From: JBICHN01 sp043101845
GTDB lineage: Bacteria; Planctomycetota; Phycisphaerae; Phycisphaerales; UBA5793
NCBI GenBank assembly: GCA_043101845.1
Contig: JBICHN010000011.1
Span: forward strand, 1,364,001 to 1,428,000
Reading direction: 5' to 3'
DNA length: 64,000 nucleotides
The notes below the pieces were generated by a model. The model saw only the letters and a program-made list of their open reading frames with translations, was not told the DNA's origin and ran no database searches. A program made the position numbers and the translations under genes. Of the stretch, positions 42,472 to 52,196 are shown in pieces (positions within the stretch are counted from its first letter, which is position 1; each line of letters begins with the position of its first letter).

Positions 42472-43953
42472 TCACACTTCGATTCGCATCCATCCGCCGT
42501 GCAGAAATCGACCGACGATGAGCACCGTTCGAATGAGCAGTTCGCCTCCCATCACGATCCAGATGGCTTCGAGGCCTCGCTCAGGGTAGAGCATCGCGGC
42601 GAGTGCGCATGCCGGAACTCGCACCCCGTAGACGCTGATCCAGGTGATGTACATCGTCATCTTCGTATCGCCCGCGCCACGAAGCGAGTTTCGGAGTACG
42701 AGCATCACTCCGAAAGGCGCCTGCACCCAGCCGATGATCCAGAGCAGGCGCGGCGCGAGTTCGAGATGCAACGGCTGTTCACTGACCCAGGAAACGATCT
42801 GAATGGGGTAGCGAACGAACGCGTAGCCGAAGCCGATCATGATGATGCCGGCGACGGTCGCGCATGTCAGCGCGGCCCGCCGCGCCGAGGCGGGATCACC
42901 GGCGCCCAGATACTGTCCGACCAGCGTGGCCGCGGCGCTGCCCATCGCAAGCCCCGGGAGGAAACTGAACGCCTCGATGCGGATCGTGATCATGTGTACG
43001 CCGATCAGACCCGATTCACCCATCGCCGTGGTCACGATCCAACCGACGATGAGCAGGACGACGAGATTGCCGATCCACATGCCAAGCGTTTCGTAGAGAT
43101 TGGGAACACTGATGCGAATGACCCGCTGCATGGTTTCCCAATGTGGACTCATGTCCCCGAGCGTAAGCCGGATTCCGCTCGCGCCGTCGCGCAGCGCCCG
43201 AATGATCAGAATCGCGCCGACGGTTCGCGCCACACCGGTGCCGAGCCCGATTCCGGCGACGCCCATGGACATCCATTCCGGCCCCTGCGCGTTGATGGAC
43301 TCCGCGCCGAAGTGAAGCGTCACCGAGGCGCCGCAGAGCAGCCAGCTCACCGGCATGTTGATGAGGTTTACGACGACCATCACCCAGAGCGGACGGATCG
43401 AGTCGCCGGCGCCCCTCATGCACGCGATCCCGATGAAGGTAATGACGGTGGAGGGGAGGCTGACGCCGAGCGCCCACAGGTAGTCGCGCATATACCGCGT
43501 CGCTTCGTCCGTCAGGTTGAACACGGCGCCGACCCACGGAGCGAGAATGACGAGGAGAGATCCTCCGAACGCGCCGACAATGAGCGCGAGCGCCATGCAT
43601 TGCCCGAGCGATCGGTCCGCCAGTCGGGTGTCCCCGCCGCCAATGGCGCGACTGATCATCGCCGTGGCGCCCACGCCGACCGCCATGATGATGACGCCGA
43701 TGAGCCACATGATGTACGCGGCGCTGCCGACCGCGTCCGTGACCTCGACGCCGAGTCGGGCGGCGAGGGTCGTGTCAACGAGTCCGACGCATGAGTCCAG
43801 GAGTGACTGGGTCAGGATCGGCCAGGAGAGTGTCCAGATCGCCGCGGACATGGACAGTCCGGCGAGCCGGCCGGCGCCGATGCCGCGCGCGGATGGGGGG
43901 GCGGGCGTCACAGCCGGCGCTTGATTCGATCGATTGTCACTCGGTCGATCCAC
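42472..43953 (-). CDS. MATE-family efflux transporter
   Basis: 493 residues. Twelve hydrophobic segments in two homologous halves; the first half has SWPILTQSLLDSCVGLVDTTLAARLG and IGGGDTRLAD, the second SVPNLYETLGMWIGNLVVLLIVGWI and QYLGAGDPASARRA, the MATE internal repeat. Exports organic cations or drugs using Na+ or H+; substrate unknown. Appears to head a short operon with the LeuD-like and CYTH genes. Confidence 0.87.
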   Translation of the reverse strand: MDRPSDNRSNQAPAVTPAPPSARGIGAGRLAGLSMSAAIWTLSWPILTQSLLDSCVGLVDTTLAARLGVEVTDAVGSAAYIMWLIGVIIMAVGVGATAMISRAIGGGDTRLADRSLGQCMALALIVGAFGGSLLVILAPWVGAVFNLTDEATRYMRDYLWALGVSLPSTVITFIGIACMRGAGDSIRPLWVMVVVNLINMPVSWLLCGASVTLHFGAESINAQGPEWMSMGVAGIGLGTGVARTVGAILIIRALRDGASGIRLTLGDMSPHWETMQRVIRISVPNLYETLGMWIGNLVVLLIVGWIVTTAMGESGLIGVHMITIRIEAFSFLPGLAMGSAAATLVGQYLGAGDPASARRAALTCATVAGIIMIGFGYAFVRYPIQIVSWVSEQPLHLELAPRLLWIIGWVQAPFGVMLVLRNSLRGAGDTKMTMYITWISVYGVRVPACALAAMLYPERGLEAIWIVMGGELLIRTVLIVGRFLHGGWMRIEV

Positions 43954-44039
43954 AGGTCGCTCCGCAGGCTGGCGATCCTACGGCGTCGAGCGACCGTCTA
44001 ACGCGGCGCCGTCGTGAGGACGGATTTCGTCGGCCACGG

Positions 44040-45635
44040 TCAGGTCGCGTACTCCACGGCCCGTGTCTCCCGGAGCACCGTGACCTTGATCTCGCCCGGA
44101 AAGGTCATCTCTTCGCTGACCTGCGTCGCAATCTTTCGTGCGACCCCGAACGCGTCCGCGTCGGAGATCGACTTCGCGTCGACGATGACACGGACTTCGC
44201 GACCTGCCTGGATGGCATACGCCTCGTGCACTCCGGAATACCCCCTGGCGATCGATTCGAGCTGTTCGAGTCGCTGTATGTACTGCTCCATCGATTCGCG
44301 CCGGGCGCCGGGTCGAGCGCCGCTGACCGCGTCCGCGGCCATGACGATGGGGGTATACGGACTCGTCGCCGGGATGTCTCCGTGGTGCCCGCCGATGGCG
44401 TTGAGGACCTCCTCGCGCTCTCCATACTTGCGGCAGAACTCCATGCCGATCTTCGGGTGACCGCCTTCCATCTCGTGGTCCATCGCCTTGCCGATGTCAT
44501 GCAGGAAGCCGCAGCGCCGCGCAAGGGCGCCGTCGAGTCCGAGCTGGTCGGCGATGATCTGGCTCATGAACGCGACTTCGATGGAGTGTCTCAGCACATT
44601 CTGACCGAACGAGGTACGGTAATGGAGTTTCCCCATCGCTTCCGAGATCTTCGGATGGAGGCCGCGCATCTTGACCTCGGTCGCGGCCTCCTTCCCGAAG
44701 CGCACGATGCGTTCCTCGACCTCGGCTCGTACCGTCGCGACGACTTCTTCGATTCGAGTCGGGTGGACCCGTCCATCCTCGACGAGGCGCTGGAGCGCCT
44801 CGGCCGCAATGGCCTGTCGTACCTTGTCGAAGCATGACACCGAAATGACGCCGGGCGTGTCATCGACCATCACATCGACGCCGGTGGCGCGCTCGATGGC
44901 CCGAATGTTGCGTCCTTCGCGGCCGATGATGCGGCCCTTCATGTCGTCCGACGGAATCGGAATGGATCGCACGGTCGATTCCGAAGCGACTTCCGCCGCC
45001 GTCCGCTGAATTGCGGCGAGGATGACTTCACGAGCTCGGGACTTCGCGTCCTCCTCCGCCTCGAGATACCGCTTCTGCGCAATCGCGTTGACCTCGTGCT
45101 TGCACTCTTCCTCGACGCGGGACAGCAGGAGTTCCCGGGCCTGGTCCGGGTTGAGGCCGGTAATCTCGTGAAGTTTGTCCGTCTGCTGCATGATGAGGCG
45201 ATCGAGCTCTTCCTCGCGCGTGGCGACTTTCGCCTCCGACTCCGACAGCTTCTCGGCCCGCTCATCGAGTGAGCGTTCCTTGATCGAAAGCGTGTCGAGC
45301 TTGCGGTCAAGATTGTCTTCGCGCTTCGTAAGCCGTCGCTCGAGTTCTTCGAGCTTTTCGCGAGCCTGGGAGATCTCCTCTTCGACCCTCTCCCGGCGCT
45401 CGAGCGCCTTCTTTTCGGCGTCCAACTCGGCGCGCTGACGGATGTTCTCCGCTTCCGACTCCGCGTTCTCGATGATCTGATCGCGCTCTCGCTGGGCCTG
45501 ACGGACGGTCGAGCCGGTGACGAGTCGGACGGCGACGATGCCGAGCACGAGGCCGGCGGCGACCGAACCGACCACAAGGGCTGCAAGCAATCCGGGATTG
45601 AGTTCAACACCAAGCAGAAAGGGGATAATGGCCAC
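44040..45635 (-). CDS. rny: Ribonuclease Y
   Basis: 531 residues from GTG 45635, with AGGAG 9 bases upstream. N-terminal transmembrane helix (VVGSVAAGLVLGIVAVRLV), coiled coil (about 45-200), KH domain at about 215-275 (IIGREGRNIRAIERATGVDVMVDDTPGVI), and HD domain (LRHSIEVAFMSQIIADQLG, then FLHDIGKAMDHEMEGGHPKIG). Endoribonuclease anchored to the membrane, main start point of mRNA decay in many bacteria lacking RNase E. Full length. No partner gene adjacent. Confidence 0.95.
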   Translation of the reverse strand: MAIIPFLLGVELNPGLLAALVVGSVAAGLVLGIVAVRLVTGSTVRQAQRERDQIIENAESEAENIRQRAELDAEKKALERRERVEEEISQAREKLEELERRLTKREDNLDRKLDTLSIKERSLDERAEKLSESEAKVATREEELDRLIMQQTDKLHEITGLNPDQARELLLSRVEEECKHEVNAIAQKRYLEAEEDAKSRAREVILAAIQRTAAEVASESTVRSIPIPSDDMKGRIIGREGRNIRAIERATGVDVMVDDTPGVISVSCFDKVRQAIAAEALQRLVEDGRVHPTRIEEVVATVRAEVEERIVRFGKEAATEVKMRGLHPKISEAMGKLHYRTSFGQNVLRHSIEVAFMSQIIADQLGLDGALARRCGFLHDIGKAMDHEMEGGHPKIGMEFCRKYGEREEVLNAIGGHHGDIPATSPYTPIVMAADAVSGARPGARRESMEQYIQRLEQLESIARGYSGVHEAYAIQAGREVRVIVDAKSISDADAFGVARKIATQVSEEMTFPGEIKVTVLRETRAVEYAT

Positions 45636-46103
45636 CGCACGCCGCTCCTATGGTCGACGCTGCGCCGAAGCGCCGCGACCGACAGAATCACGCCGCCGGC
45701 GCAGACGGGGCCTGCAGCAAGCCGTCGGACTGACTGGAGCGAGCATGCGCGATGTGGGTTCAATTCAAAGCGGGCGCGTCAGACAACTCCTGCTCGATCA
45801 TCCCTCTCACCCCCCGTGAAAGTTGACGAACGCCTCGGTGTACTCATCAAACCCACATGCGGTAAAGCTCAGGTCAATCTATCCGCGGCGACGCTGGATT
45901 CCGTCATCCAGAGGCGCCGGGGCCGGAGGTGATTCGTTCACCCGACCGGCTGCGATCGGCTTCTCGGCCCGGATCGTCCACCGGGCGCGCCGTTTGTCCT
46001 ATCGAGCCGAAACCGGCTCGCTACTATCGAACGCTCGCATTAAACGAGGTTCAGCGAGATTCGTCAACTCGCGTCACGCGCGATTCGATGAAAGGCCAAA
46101 TGC
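45636..46103. other. 468-base intergenic region between rny and the dipeptidase gene
   Basis: Both flanking genes start here and point outward, so it should hold both promoters. Reading frames inside are arginine- and serine-rich shadows. The only structure seen is a short inverted repeat, CTGGAT/ATCCAG, around 45894-45911. No riboswitch, tRNA or repeat array recognised. Confidence 0.5.
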
Positions 46104-47150
46104 GTGTCACGAAACGATCTGCACTGGTTTGACGCCCACCTCGATCTCGCCACACTCGCCGTGGAAGGCCGCGACCTGCGCGTATCGGTCGAGGAGGCGA
46201 CAGGTGAGCCTCAGCCGGCCTCGGTGACTTTGCCGAGCCTTCGGGCGGGACAGGTCGTCGGATCGCTCGCGACGATCTTCACCGCCCCTGAGGAGCCCGG
46301 TCCGTGCGGGTACCCGTCAAGTGAGGATCTCGACGCGGCGCATCAGGCCGGTCGAATCCAACTCGAGGTCTATGAGGAGTGGGAGCGGGCCGGGCTCGTC
46401 CGACGCGTCGAGGCCGGGGTCGACTTCGAATTCTCCCCGGGCCGCGAACCTCTCGCCATCGCCATATTGATGGAAGGGGCCGACCCCATTCGCCGGCCGG
46501 ACGAGGCTTCCTGGTGGGTCGACCGGGGCGTTCGCGTTGTTGGACTATCCTGGGGACGCGGCACCCGGTACGCGGGGGGCAACGCCCGGCCGGGCGGTCT
46601 GACCATGCTTGGCCGGGCGCTCGTCGACGAACTTGACGAGCTTGGCGTCATACACGATCTCTCACACCTGCCGGATGGGGCGGCGTGGGAGCTGCTCGAA
46701 CATACTCGCGGACCGGTCATCGCGTCGCATTCGAACTGCCGGGCGCTCGTCGACGGTCAGAATCAACGGCATCTCCCCGATGAATTGATCCAGGCGATTG
46801 GAGACCGGGGCGGCGTCGTTGGCCTCAACCTCTTCAGCGCCTTTCTCACGCCGGACGGAACTCAACGACGAGCGACCATCGAGGAGACGACCGACCATGT
46901 GGTTCGCATCGCCGAACTGACCGGAAGGCGGAGCGCCGTCGGCCTCGGGAGCGACATGGACGGTGGATTCGGCGCCGACCGGATGCCGCAGGGAATTGAT
47001 CAGCCGTCCGACCTCATGCGGCTTCTCGACGATCTCAAGAGACGCGGATGGTCGGACCGCGAGGTCGACGGGTTCGCGTGGGTCAACTGGGCCGGCTTTT
47101 TTGCCCGGCGCCTTCCCCGGCGACCGGTGAAACGCCCGACGACTCACTGA
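46104..47150 (+). CDS. Membrane dipeptidase (peptidase family M19)
   Basis: 348 residues from GTG 46104. Metal-site motifs of renal dipeptidase-type enzymes: WFDAHLDLA, EGADPI, GLSWGRGTRYAGG, VIHDLSHLPD, ASHSNCRAL and VGLGSDMDGGFG. No signal peptide, so probably cytoplasmic despite the family name. Cleaves dipeptides, including some with D-residues. AAAGG at 46091-46095 precedes the start. Its end overlaps the convergent M48 gene by 7 bases. Confidence 0.9.
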   Translation: MSRNDLHWFDAHLDLATLAVEGRDLRVSVEEATGEPQPASVTLPSLRAGQVVGSLATIFTAPEEPGPCGYPSSEDLDAAHQAGRIQLEVYEEWERAGLVRRVEAGVDFEFSPGREPLAIAILMEGADPIRRPDEASWWVDRGVRVVGLSWGRGTRYAGGNARPGGLTMLGRALVDELDELGVIHDLSHLPDGAAWELLEHTRGPVIASHSNCRALVDGQNQRHLPDELIQAIGDRGGVVGLNLFSAFLTPDGTQRRATIEETTDHVVRIAELTGRRSAVGLGSDMDGGFGADRMPQGIDQPSDLMRLLDDLKRRGWSDREVDGFAWVNWAGFFARRLPRRPVKRPTTH

Positions 47151-48058
47151 GAGTCGTGCGCCTGTTCCCGGCAGACGCCGCACCAGAGAGCGAACGAATC
47201 TGGGCCGACCGGTATCGCCGACAACCTTCCGCCTACAACCCGCTCAAATCGTTCTTCGTAGAGCCCGAGGTCAGGGTCGTTCTGGGAGTTCTTGAAGGTC
47301 GTATCGAGAAGTTCCTGGACATTCTCGATGCGGGTCGAAGGGAGCGGATGGGTGCTGAGAATCTCAGGCGCCGATGATCCCTGCGACGCCTCGTCAAGGA
47401 TTCGCATGACCTGCAACTGCCCGATGGGGTCATAACCGGCGCGACGCATGTAACGCATGCCGAGCCAGTCCGCTTCGCTTTCCTGATCTCGGCTGAACTT
47501 GAGCAGGAATCCTTGACCGCCGACTCCGACGACGACCGGTACGACCTGTGCGAGTGCGCCTTCGCCACTTCCGGCGAGCATCTGCGTAAGTTCAACGCCG
47601 TAGGACGCCAGCGTCGCCTGGCTGATGCGTTCGTCGATGTGCTCAGCGGTGACATGTCCGATCTCATGGCCAAGTACGCCCGCAAGTTGCGCCTCATTCG
47701 TCATCTTCGCCATGAGACCACGGGACATGAAGACCTTTCCGCCCGGAAGCGCGAAGGCGTTGATCACATCACTGTCGAGGAGGGTGAATTCCCAGGGCAA
47801 CTGCGGGTTCTCGCCTTCGGTGTATTCCGCGAGCTTCGATCCGACGCGCTCGACATATTCGCGCAGAACGCGGTCATCCGATTCGCCGCCATATTGCTCG
47901 ATGAGTTCCGGCATCGCCTGGGCGCCGAGCGCGATTTCCTGCTTCGTCGTCAACTGATCGAACTGCAGGCGGCCCGTCGCTTCATTGCGTGAGCAGCCGG
48001 ACCCCGCGATGAGAGCGGTGGTGGCGGCAATGACGATGGCGCTACGAATGCATTTCAT
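47144..48058 (-). CDS. M48-family zinc metalloprotease lipoprotein
   Basis: 304 residues from ATG 48058 (AGAGGA upstream). Signal peptide ending ALIAGSGC (Cys22), a lipobox. The zinc motif HEIGHVTAEH, then ESEADWLGMRYMRRAGYDP (third ligand Glu) and a late HPLPSTRIENV, are as in BepA/LoiP periplasmic proteases. Likely outer- or inner-membrane-anchored quality control of envelope proteins. The BepA C-terminal TPR is absent. Divergent from ubiE. Confidence 0.9.
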   Translation of the reverse strand: MKCIRSAIVIAATTALIAGSGCSRNEATGRLQFDQLTTKQEIALGAQAMPELIEQYGGESDDRVLREYVERVGSKLAEYTEGENPQLPWEFTLLDSDVINAFALPGGKVFMSRGLMAKMTNEAQLAGVLGHEIGHVTAEHIDERISQATLASYGVELTQMLAGSGEGALAQVVPVVVGVGGQGFLLKFSRDQESEADWLGMRYMRRAGYDPIGQLQVMRILDEASQGSSAPEILSTHPLPSTRIENVQELLDTTFKNSQNDPDLGLYEERFERVVGGRLSAIPVGPDSFALWCGVCREQAHDSQ

Positions 48059-48161
48059 GATCCAGGCGTCCTCTCTCACTCAAACTGACTTCATTCTCTC
48101 GGACGGTCGCTCGTCCGTTGAAATGGTATCCAGACGGACACGGTCCCCGGCCTCGACCGCT

Positions 48162-49001
48162 ATGATCCGCCTTGTGAATGACGCCGCAAACCAATCCGAA
48201 TTCCCCGCGTGGACGGACGAATCCCTCGCGGCGCCTCATACGGAGGTCGATAAGGCGAGTCGTGTCAATCAGATGTTTGGCGCGATCGCCGGGAGCTACG
48301 ACCTCAATAACCGAGTGCATTCACTCTGGATGGATCAGTCGTGGCGTCGTCGCGCCGTTCGAATGACGGAGGTCCGGCCCGGGGAGGATGAGGTCGTCGA
48401 TGTCGCCTGCGGCACCGGTGACCTCGCGATGGAATTCGCCGAATGGGCGCCGCGGTCCGTGCTCGGCGTCGACTTTACGCCTCAGATGATCGAGATCGCG
48501 CGTCGGAAGGCCGCCGTTCAGGACGACGGGGCCTCTCTTGCGAGGCGTGTTCGCGGCGAGCGTCGCCGCTGGACCTCGCCCGTCTATCGGGTCGGTGACG
48601 CGATGGATCTTGATCTCCCCGACGCCTCCGCCGATATCGTGTCGATCGCATTTGGAATACGCAATGTGGCGGATCCAGCGCTCGCGCTCGCCGAGTTCCG
48701 CAGGATTCTCCGGCCCGGGGGACGCCTGCTCATCCTTGAGTTCAGCTTGCCGACGAACCCCGTGCTCCGACATCTCTACCTCTTCTACTTTCACCACATC
48801 ATGCCGCGGACCGCGACCTGGCTCAGTCGTGACCGGTCGGGCGCCTACCGCTATCTCCCCCGATCGGTGTCGACCTTTCTCGGTCGCGCGGAGATCTGTG
48901 AACTCATGAGTCGGGCCGGCTTCGAGTCGATGGACATGAAGGCGATGACCTGCGGGATTTGTGTCGCCTACCTCGGGCGGGTGCCGACCGTCTCGACCTG
49001 A
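48162..49001 (+). CDS. ubiE: Demethylmenaquinone/ubiquinone C-methyltransferase
   Basis: 279 residues from ATG 48162. Signature VNQMFGAIAGSYDLNNRVHSLWMDQSWRRRAV, SAM motif VVDVACGTGDLAMEFAE, then VGDAMDLDLPDASADIVSIAFGIRNV and LEFSLPTNPVLRHLYLFYFHHIMPR identify MenG/UbiE. A charged insertion of about 15 residues (RRVRGERRR) interrupts the SAM domain. Last-but-one step of menaquinone synthesis; supplies the quinone for the complex I encoded at 50556-57037. Confidence 0.92.
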   Translation: MIRLVNDAANQSEFPAWTDESLAAPHTEVDKASRVNQMFGAIAGSYDLNNRVHSLWMDQSWRRRAVRMTEVRPGEDEVVDVACGTGDLAMEFAEWAPRSVLGVDFTPQMIEIARRKAAVQDDGASLARRVRGERRRWTSPVYRVGDAMDLDLPDASADIVSIAFGIRNVADPALALAEFRRILRPGGRLLILEFSLPTNPVLRHLYLFYFHHIMPRTATWLSRDRSGAYRYLPRSVSTFLGRAEICELMSRAGFESMDMKAMTCGICVAYLGRVPTVST

Positions 49002-49189
49002 TCCTCCCATATTCGGACCTCGCCCATCGATTACCGGACGCCGCGCCGCCCGTTGAGCGCTTCCACGCCACGGCCCGATGACAGTCTCCGCGTGAGCGAC
49101 CTGTTCGACGAGGAGCGTCGGACTTCAGAAAGACGGAGACGGCCGCCGGCGGAGCCCGACGCGTTCTCAAGATCGGCGGAGGTTCGACG

Positions 49190-49897
49190 GTGAATCAGGA
49201 AGTACTGATCGAGCGATTCTTCCAGACGCTCATTAACGGCGATCGCAATGGCGCCCGGGAGATCGTTCAGGAGACGATGGACGCGAAAGTCCCGGCGGAG
49301 CGCCTGCTCACAGGGCTCTATTACCCGACGCTCAAGATGATCCGGAAGTTGTATCGTTCCGATCAGCTCACGACGCTCGCGCATCACTTCGCGACTCGAC
49401 TGCTTCGATCACTCGTTGATCAGGCGCAGCTTCGTCTCGCCAGGCGACCACGACTGAATCGGCGCGTGCTCGTCGCCTGCGGCGAAACGGAGCCCGATGA
49501 GATCGCGTCAATCATGGCCGCCGATCTCGTCGAAGCCGGTGGCTTTGAGGTCACCTACTGCGGTGGCGGCGTCGCCGCGGACGAAATCATGGCCCGCGTC
49601 GGCGAGGACCGGCCCGACATCCTGCTTCTCTTCAGCAGCGCCGCGACGGATCTTCCGGGTATTCGCAACCTCATCGACACGCTGCACGATCAGGGAGTCT
49701 GCCCGAACCTGCAGATCGTGACCGGCGGGGGTGTGTACGCCCGAGCGGAAGGTCTTGCGGAAGAGATCGGCGCCGATCTGAACATCGTCGACCTCGAAAC
49801 AATCGTCGAAGACCTCGTCGAGTTCGCCGACCAACGCGCCACGCCCGACCAGCGCACCGTGGGTCGTAAGCGCCGCGCGAAGACGGCGGCGGCATAA
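49190..49897 (+). CDS. B12-binding-fold protein lacking the cobalt-ligand histidine
   Basis: 235 residues from GTG 49190, fixed by GGAGG at 49178-49182. Residues 1-85 are the helical B12-binding-2 cap (LLTGLYYPTLKMIRKLYRSDQLTTLAHHFATRLL). Residues 90-215 are the Rossmann cobalamin-binding fold, but DxHxxG is ACGETEPDEI, with no His, and only SSAATD resembles the S-x-L motif. It may bind cobalamin base-on, another ligand, or nothing. No DNA-binding domain, so unlike CarH-type photoreceptors. A terminator follows at 49935. Confidence 0.78.
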   Translation: MNQEVLIERFFQTLINGDRNGAREIVQETMDAKVPAERLLTGLYYPTLKMIRKLYRSDQLTTLAHHFATRLLRSLVDQAQLRLARRPRLNRRVLVACGETEPDEIASIMAADLVEAGGFEVTYCGGGVAADEIMARVGEDRPDILLLFSSAATDLPGIRNLIDTLHDQGVCPNLQIVTGGGVYARAEGLAEEIGADLNIVDLETIVEDLVEFADQRATPDQRTVGRKRRAKTAAA

Positions 49898-49934
49898 TGA
49901 CATTGCTGGCGTGAGTCCAGTGGAGGGAAAGAGA

Positions 49935-49971
49935 ACAGGCGGCTCGTCCACACGAGCCGCCTGTCGCTTTT
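49935..49971. terminator. Strong bidirectional intrinsic terminator
   Basis: Perfect 13-base stem (49935-49947 with 49952-49964), 4-base loop CCAC. On + it is followed by CGCTTTTCC; on the minus strand the arm is followed by TCTCTTTCC. It separates the convergent B12-binding-fold gene and the ferritin-like gene. Confidence 0.85.
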
Positions 49972-49992
49972 CCTGCGTCGATTGACCTTTGG

Positions 49993-50559
49993 TCAGTACG
50001 CGTCGCGGTCTTCACCGGAAACCGTACTCGTCGGTCCAGCGCCTACCTTCTGGCGCCACAACTCGAGCGCCTCGAGATGCTCGGTGTTCTCTCGATTCAA
50101 GTCGATGAGAACGGTGCGGGCGTCGTTGTCGGACGGTACGGTTTCGAGACGCTCGATCGCCCGGCGGTAACGGGCGATGATGGCTCGTTTCGACTCGATG
50201 AGACGAACGAGCAGCGTCGTCCAATCCGCATAATTCGCGTCGGCGTTGTCCTTGTCGTAGGCGCCTTCAATGGGAACACCGCCAAACCGTTCGATGAGCC
50301 GCGCGAGTCGGTCGCTGTGGTCGAAGCTCGCCTGCATGAGCTCGCGACCGAGGCGACGAAGCTTGATCGTCTTTGCCGTCGTGTAGGGATTCCAGGTCTG
50401 AAGATAGCGAAAGACGCTCCGGGACTCCGCGGCATAGAGATCGTTCAGAATCTCGACGAGGGGTCGGTAATCCGGAGCCGCAGTGTCGGACTCGATCAGC
50501 ATGAGCGAGTCGAGGCGGACATTGTCGTCACGGTTCGAGGTCGCCATGTCGCTGCTCAT
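49993..50559 (-). CDS. Ferritin-like domain protein coupled to nuoN
   Basis: 188 residues from ATG 50559, overlapping the nuoN stop (ATGA at 50556-50559). Four-helix pattern with spaced acid/His ligands: EILNDLYAAESRSVFRYLQ, ELMQASFDHSDRLARLIERFGG, and NTEHLEALELWRQKVG, as in bacterioferritin/rubrerythrin-like proteins. Di-iron binding is likely but not proven. Placement at the end of the nuo operon is unusual; it may deal with iron or peroxide near respiration. Confidence 0.65.
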   Translation of the reverse strand: MSSDMATSNRDDNVRLDSLMLIESDTAAPDYRPLVEILNDLYAAESRSVFRYLQTWNPYTTAKTIKLRRLGRELMQASFDHSDRLARLIERFGGVPIEGAYDKDNADANYADWTTLLVRLIESKRAIIARYRRAIERLETVPSDNDARTVLIDLNRENTEHLEALELWRQKVGAGPTSTVSGEDRDAY

Positions 50560-52172
50560 TGCTCCGGGGCCGTAATAAACGCCGTCTCGTCAACCGCTTC
50601 ATCGACCGGCGCTGTGATCGGTGGTTCGCGATCAGGGAAGTAGCCGAGCACCGCATTGCTCTCGGCCCAGCGGGTTGTCGGATCGGGAAAGAGACCGGTC
50701 GCCGCGACACCGAGCACGGCGATCGCGACGATCGCCGCCGCGATACCCGGCACGCGCGCCGCACTCGTCGTCGGCGCCGGCTTCCAGACCATGACGATGA
50801 TCGGCTTCAGATAGAAGTAGAGGCTGAAGACGGTGTTGATGACGAGGATGAGCACGAGCCACCACATCTGCTCGTTCCACATCTCGAAACCCAGGCGGAC
50901 CTTGCCCCAGAATCCGCCGGTCAGCGGCATGCCGAACAGGCTCATGAGAAGGACGCCGAACGCGATCGCGAGCATCGGGCTCCGCATCGCGAGCCCGTTG
51001 AATGCGTCGAGTGATTCGTCCCCGTCACGATCGGCCGCGACCACCGCGGCGATCGTGAACGCGCCGAGATTCATGAACGCGTACACGATGAGGTAGAACA
51101 GGATCGCGTACGCGAGCTCCTGTGGGGCCCGGTGATTGAGCGAAGCCGTCAACAGGCCCGCCGCCATGATCATGTACCCCGCGTGGGCGATCGAGCTGTA
51201 CGCGAGCAGTCGCTTGACATTGGTCTGGAAGTATGCGGCAAGGTTTCCCCAGGTCGCCGTGACGGCGCCGATGAGGCCGACAAAGGACCCGATGCCGATG
51301 AGCATCCCTTCGGACGACGGTGGTGCGAAGAAACCGAAGGTCGTCATGACCCGAAGCAGCAGGGCGATCGCGGCGCCCTTCGACGCGACGCTCAGGAATG
51401 TGGTGATCTCAAACGAAGCGCCTTCGAAGACATCCGGACACCAGAAGTGAACCGGTACGGCCGACAGTTTGAATCCCACGCCGATGAGGAAGCCGAACAG
51501 GCCGAGCATGAGACCGACGCTCATGCCGCTGTCGGCGACGGAGAGGGCGAGCGTAGAGAGATCGAGCGTGCCGTAGGCGCCGTACGCCATGGACAGTCCG
51601 TAGAGCATAAACGCGGATGAGGCCGATCCGAAGAGGACATACTTCATGCTCGCTTCAGAGGCGCGTCGGGTCGACTTGCGGAAACCGGCGAGCGCGTATG
51701 ACGGGAACGACGCCGATTCGATCGCCAGGAAGATCATGAGAAAGTTCGTCGCGGACGCCATGAGCGACATGCCGAGCACACCGCCCAGGATGAGCGTGAC
51801 ATAATCGGGACCGTCCGGCGGGCGCACTTCATTCCGGGTCACGCTCACCCATAATCCGATGACGAGCAGCGTGAACAGGTAGAGGATGACCTTGAAGGTC
51901 AGGGCGAATCGGTCCACGGCGAGCATGTTCGCCATGACATGCGCATCGGGCACGCTCAAGCCGAATCGTCCACCGAGCATGGCGAGAGCCGCGACAAGGG
52001 CGCCGAGCAGGCCCGCCACCGCGATGGTCAGCATGGCGCCATGCGAAGAGCGACAGGTCGCTCGAAACGGCGGAAGCACCGGGACAATCAGCGCGACGCA
52101 CATCGCCACCACGAGAATGATCTCGGGCAGAATCGCCAGCAGCTCGGCCGTGTTCGGAATCAGGGGTTCCAT
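50556..52172 (-). CDS. nuoN: NADH-quinone oxidoreductase subunit N
   Basis: 538 residues, about 14 transmembrane helices, antiporter-like. GFKLSAVPVHFWCPDVFEGA contains the key Lys/His helix region and LLAYSSIAHAGYMIM the conserved Ser/His helix. Second-row antiporter-like subunit of complex I; proton channel in the membrane arm. Ends the nuoJKLMN run; 24 bases after nuoM. Confidence 0.95.
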   Translation of the reverse strand: MEPLIPNTAELLAILPEIILVVAMCVALIVPVLPPFRATCRSSHGAMLTIAVAGLLGALVAALAMLGGRFGLSVPDAHVMANMLAVDRFALTFKVILYLFTLLVIGLWVSVTRNEVRPPDGPDYVTLILGGVLGMSLMASATNFLMIFLAIESASFPSYALAGFRKSTRRASEASMKYVLFGSASSAFMLYGLSMAYGAYGTLDLSTLALSVADSGMSVGLMLGLFGFLIGVGFKLSAVPVHFWCPDVFEGASFEITTFLSVASKGAAIALLLRVMTTFGFFAPPSSEGMLIGIGSFVGLIGAVTATWGNLAAYFQTNVKRLLAYSSIAHAGYMIMAAGLLTASLNHRAPQELAYAILFYLIVYAFMNLGAFTIAAVVAADRDGDESLDAFNGLAMRSPMLAIAFGVLLMSLFGMPLTGGFWGKVRLGFEMWNEQMWWLVLILVINTVFSLYFYLKPIIVMVWKPAPTTSAARVPGIAAAIVAIAVLGVAATGLFPDPTTRWAESNAVLGYFPDREPPITAPVDEAVDETAFITAPEQ

Positions 52173-52196
52173 TCGGGCGCGTCCTTCAGTTCAGTC

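Noticed and set aside
42499..43794. 431-codon open frame opposite the MATE gene
   Set aside because: Composition is extremely rich in H, D, R, E; it is the reverse of a membrane protein gene.
45760..45775. TPsi-loop-like GGTTCAATTC suggesting a tRNA
   Set aside because: No matching acceptor, D or anticodon stem around it.
45823..46227. 134-codon open frame in the rny-dipeptidase gap running into the dipeptidase gene
   Set aside because: R/S/P-rich with no ribosome site, overlaps the certain M19 gene in another frame.
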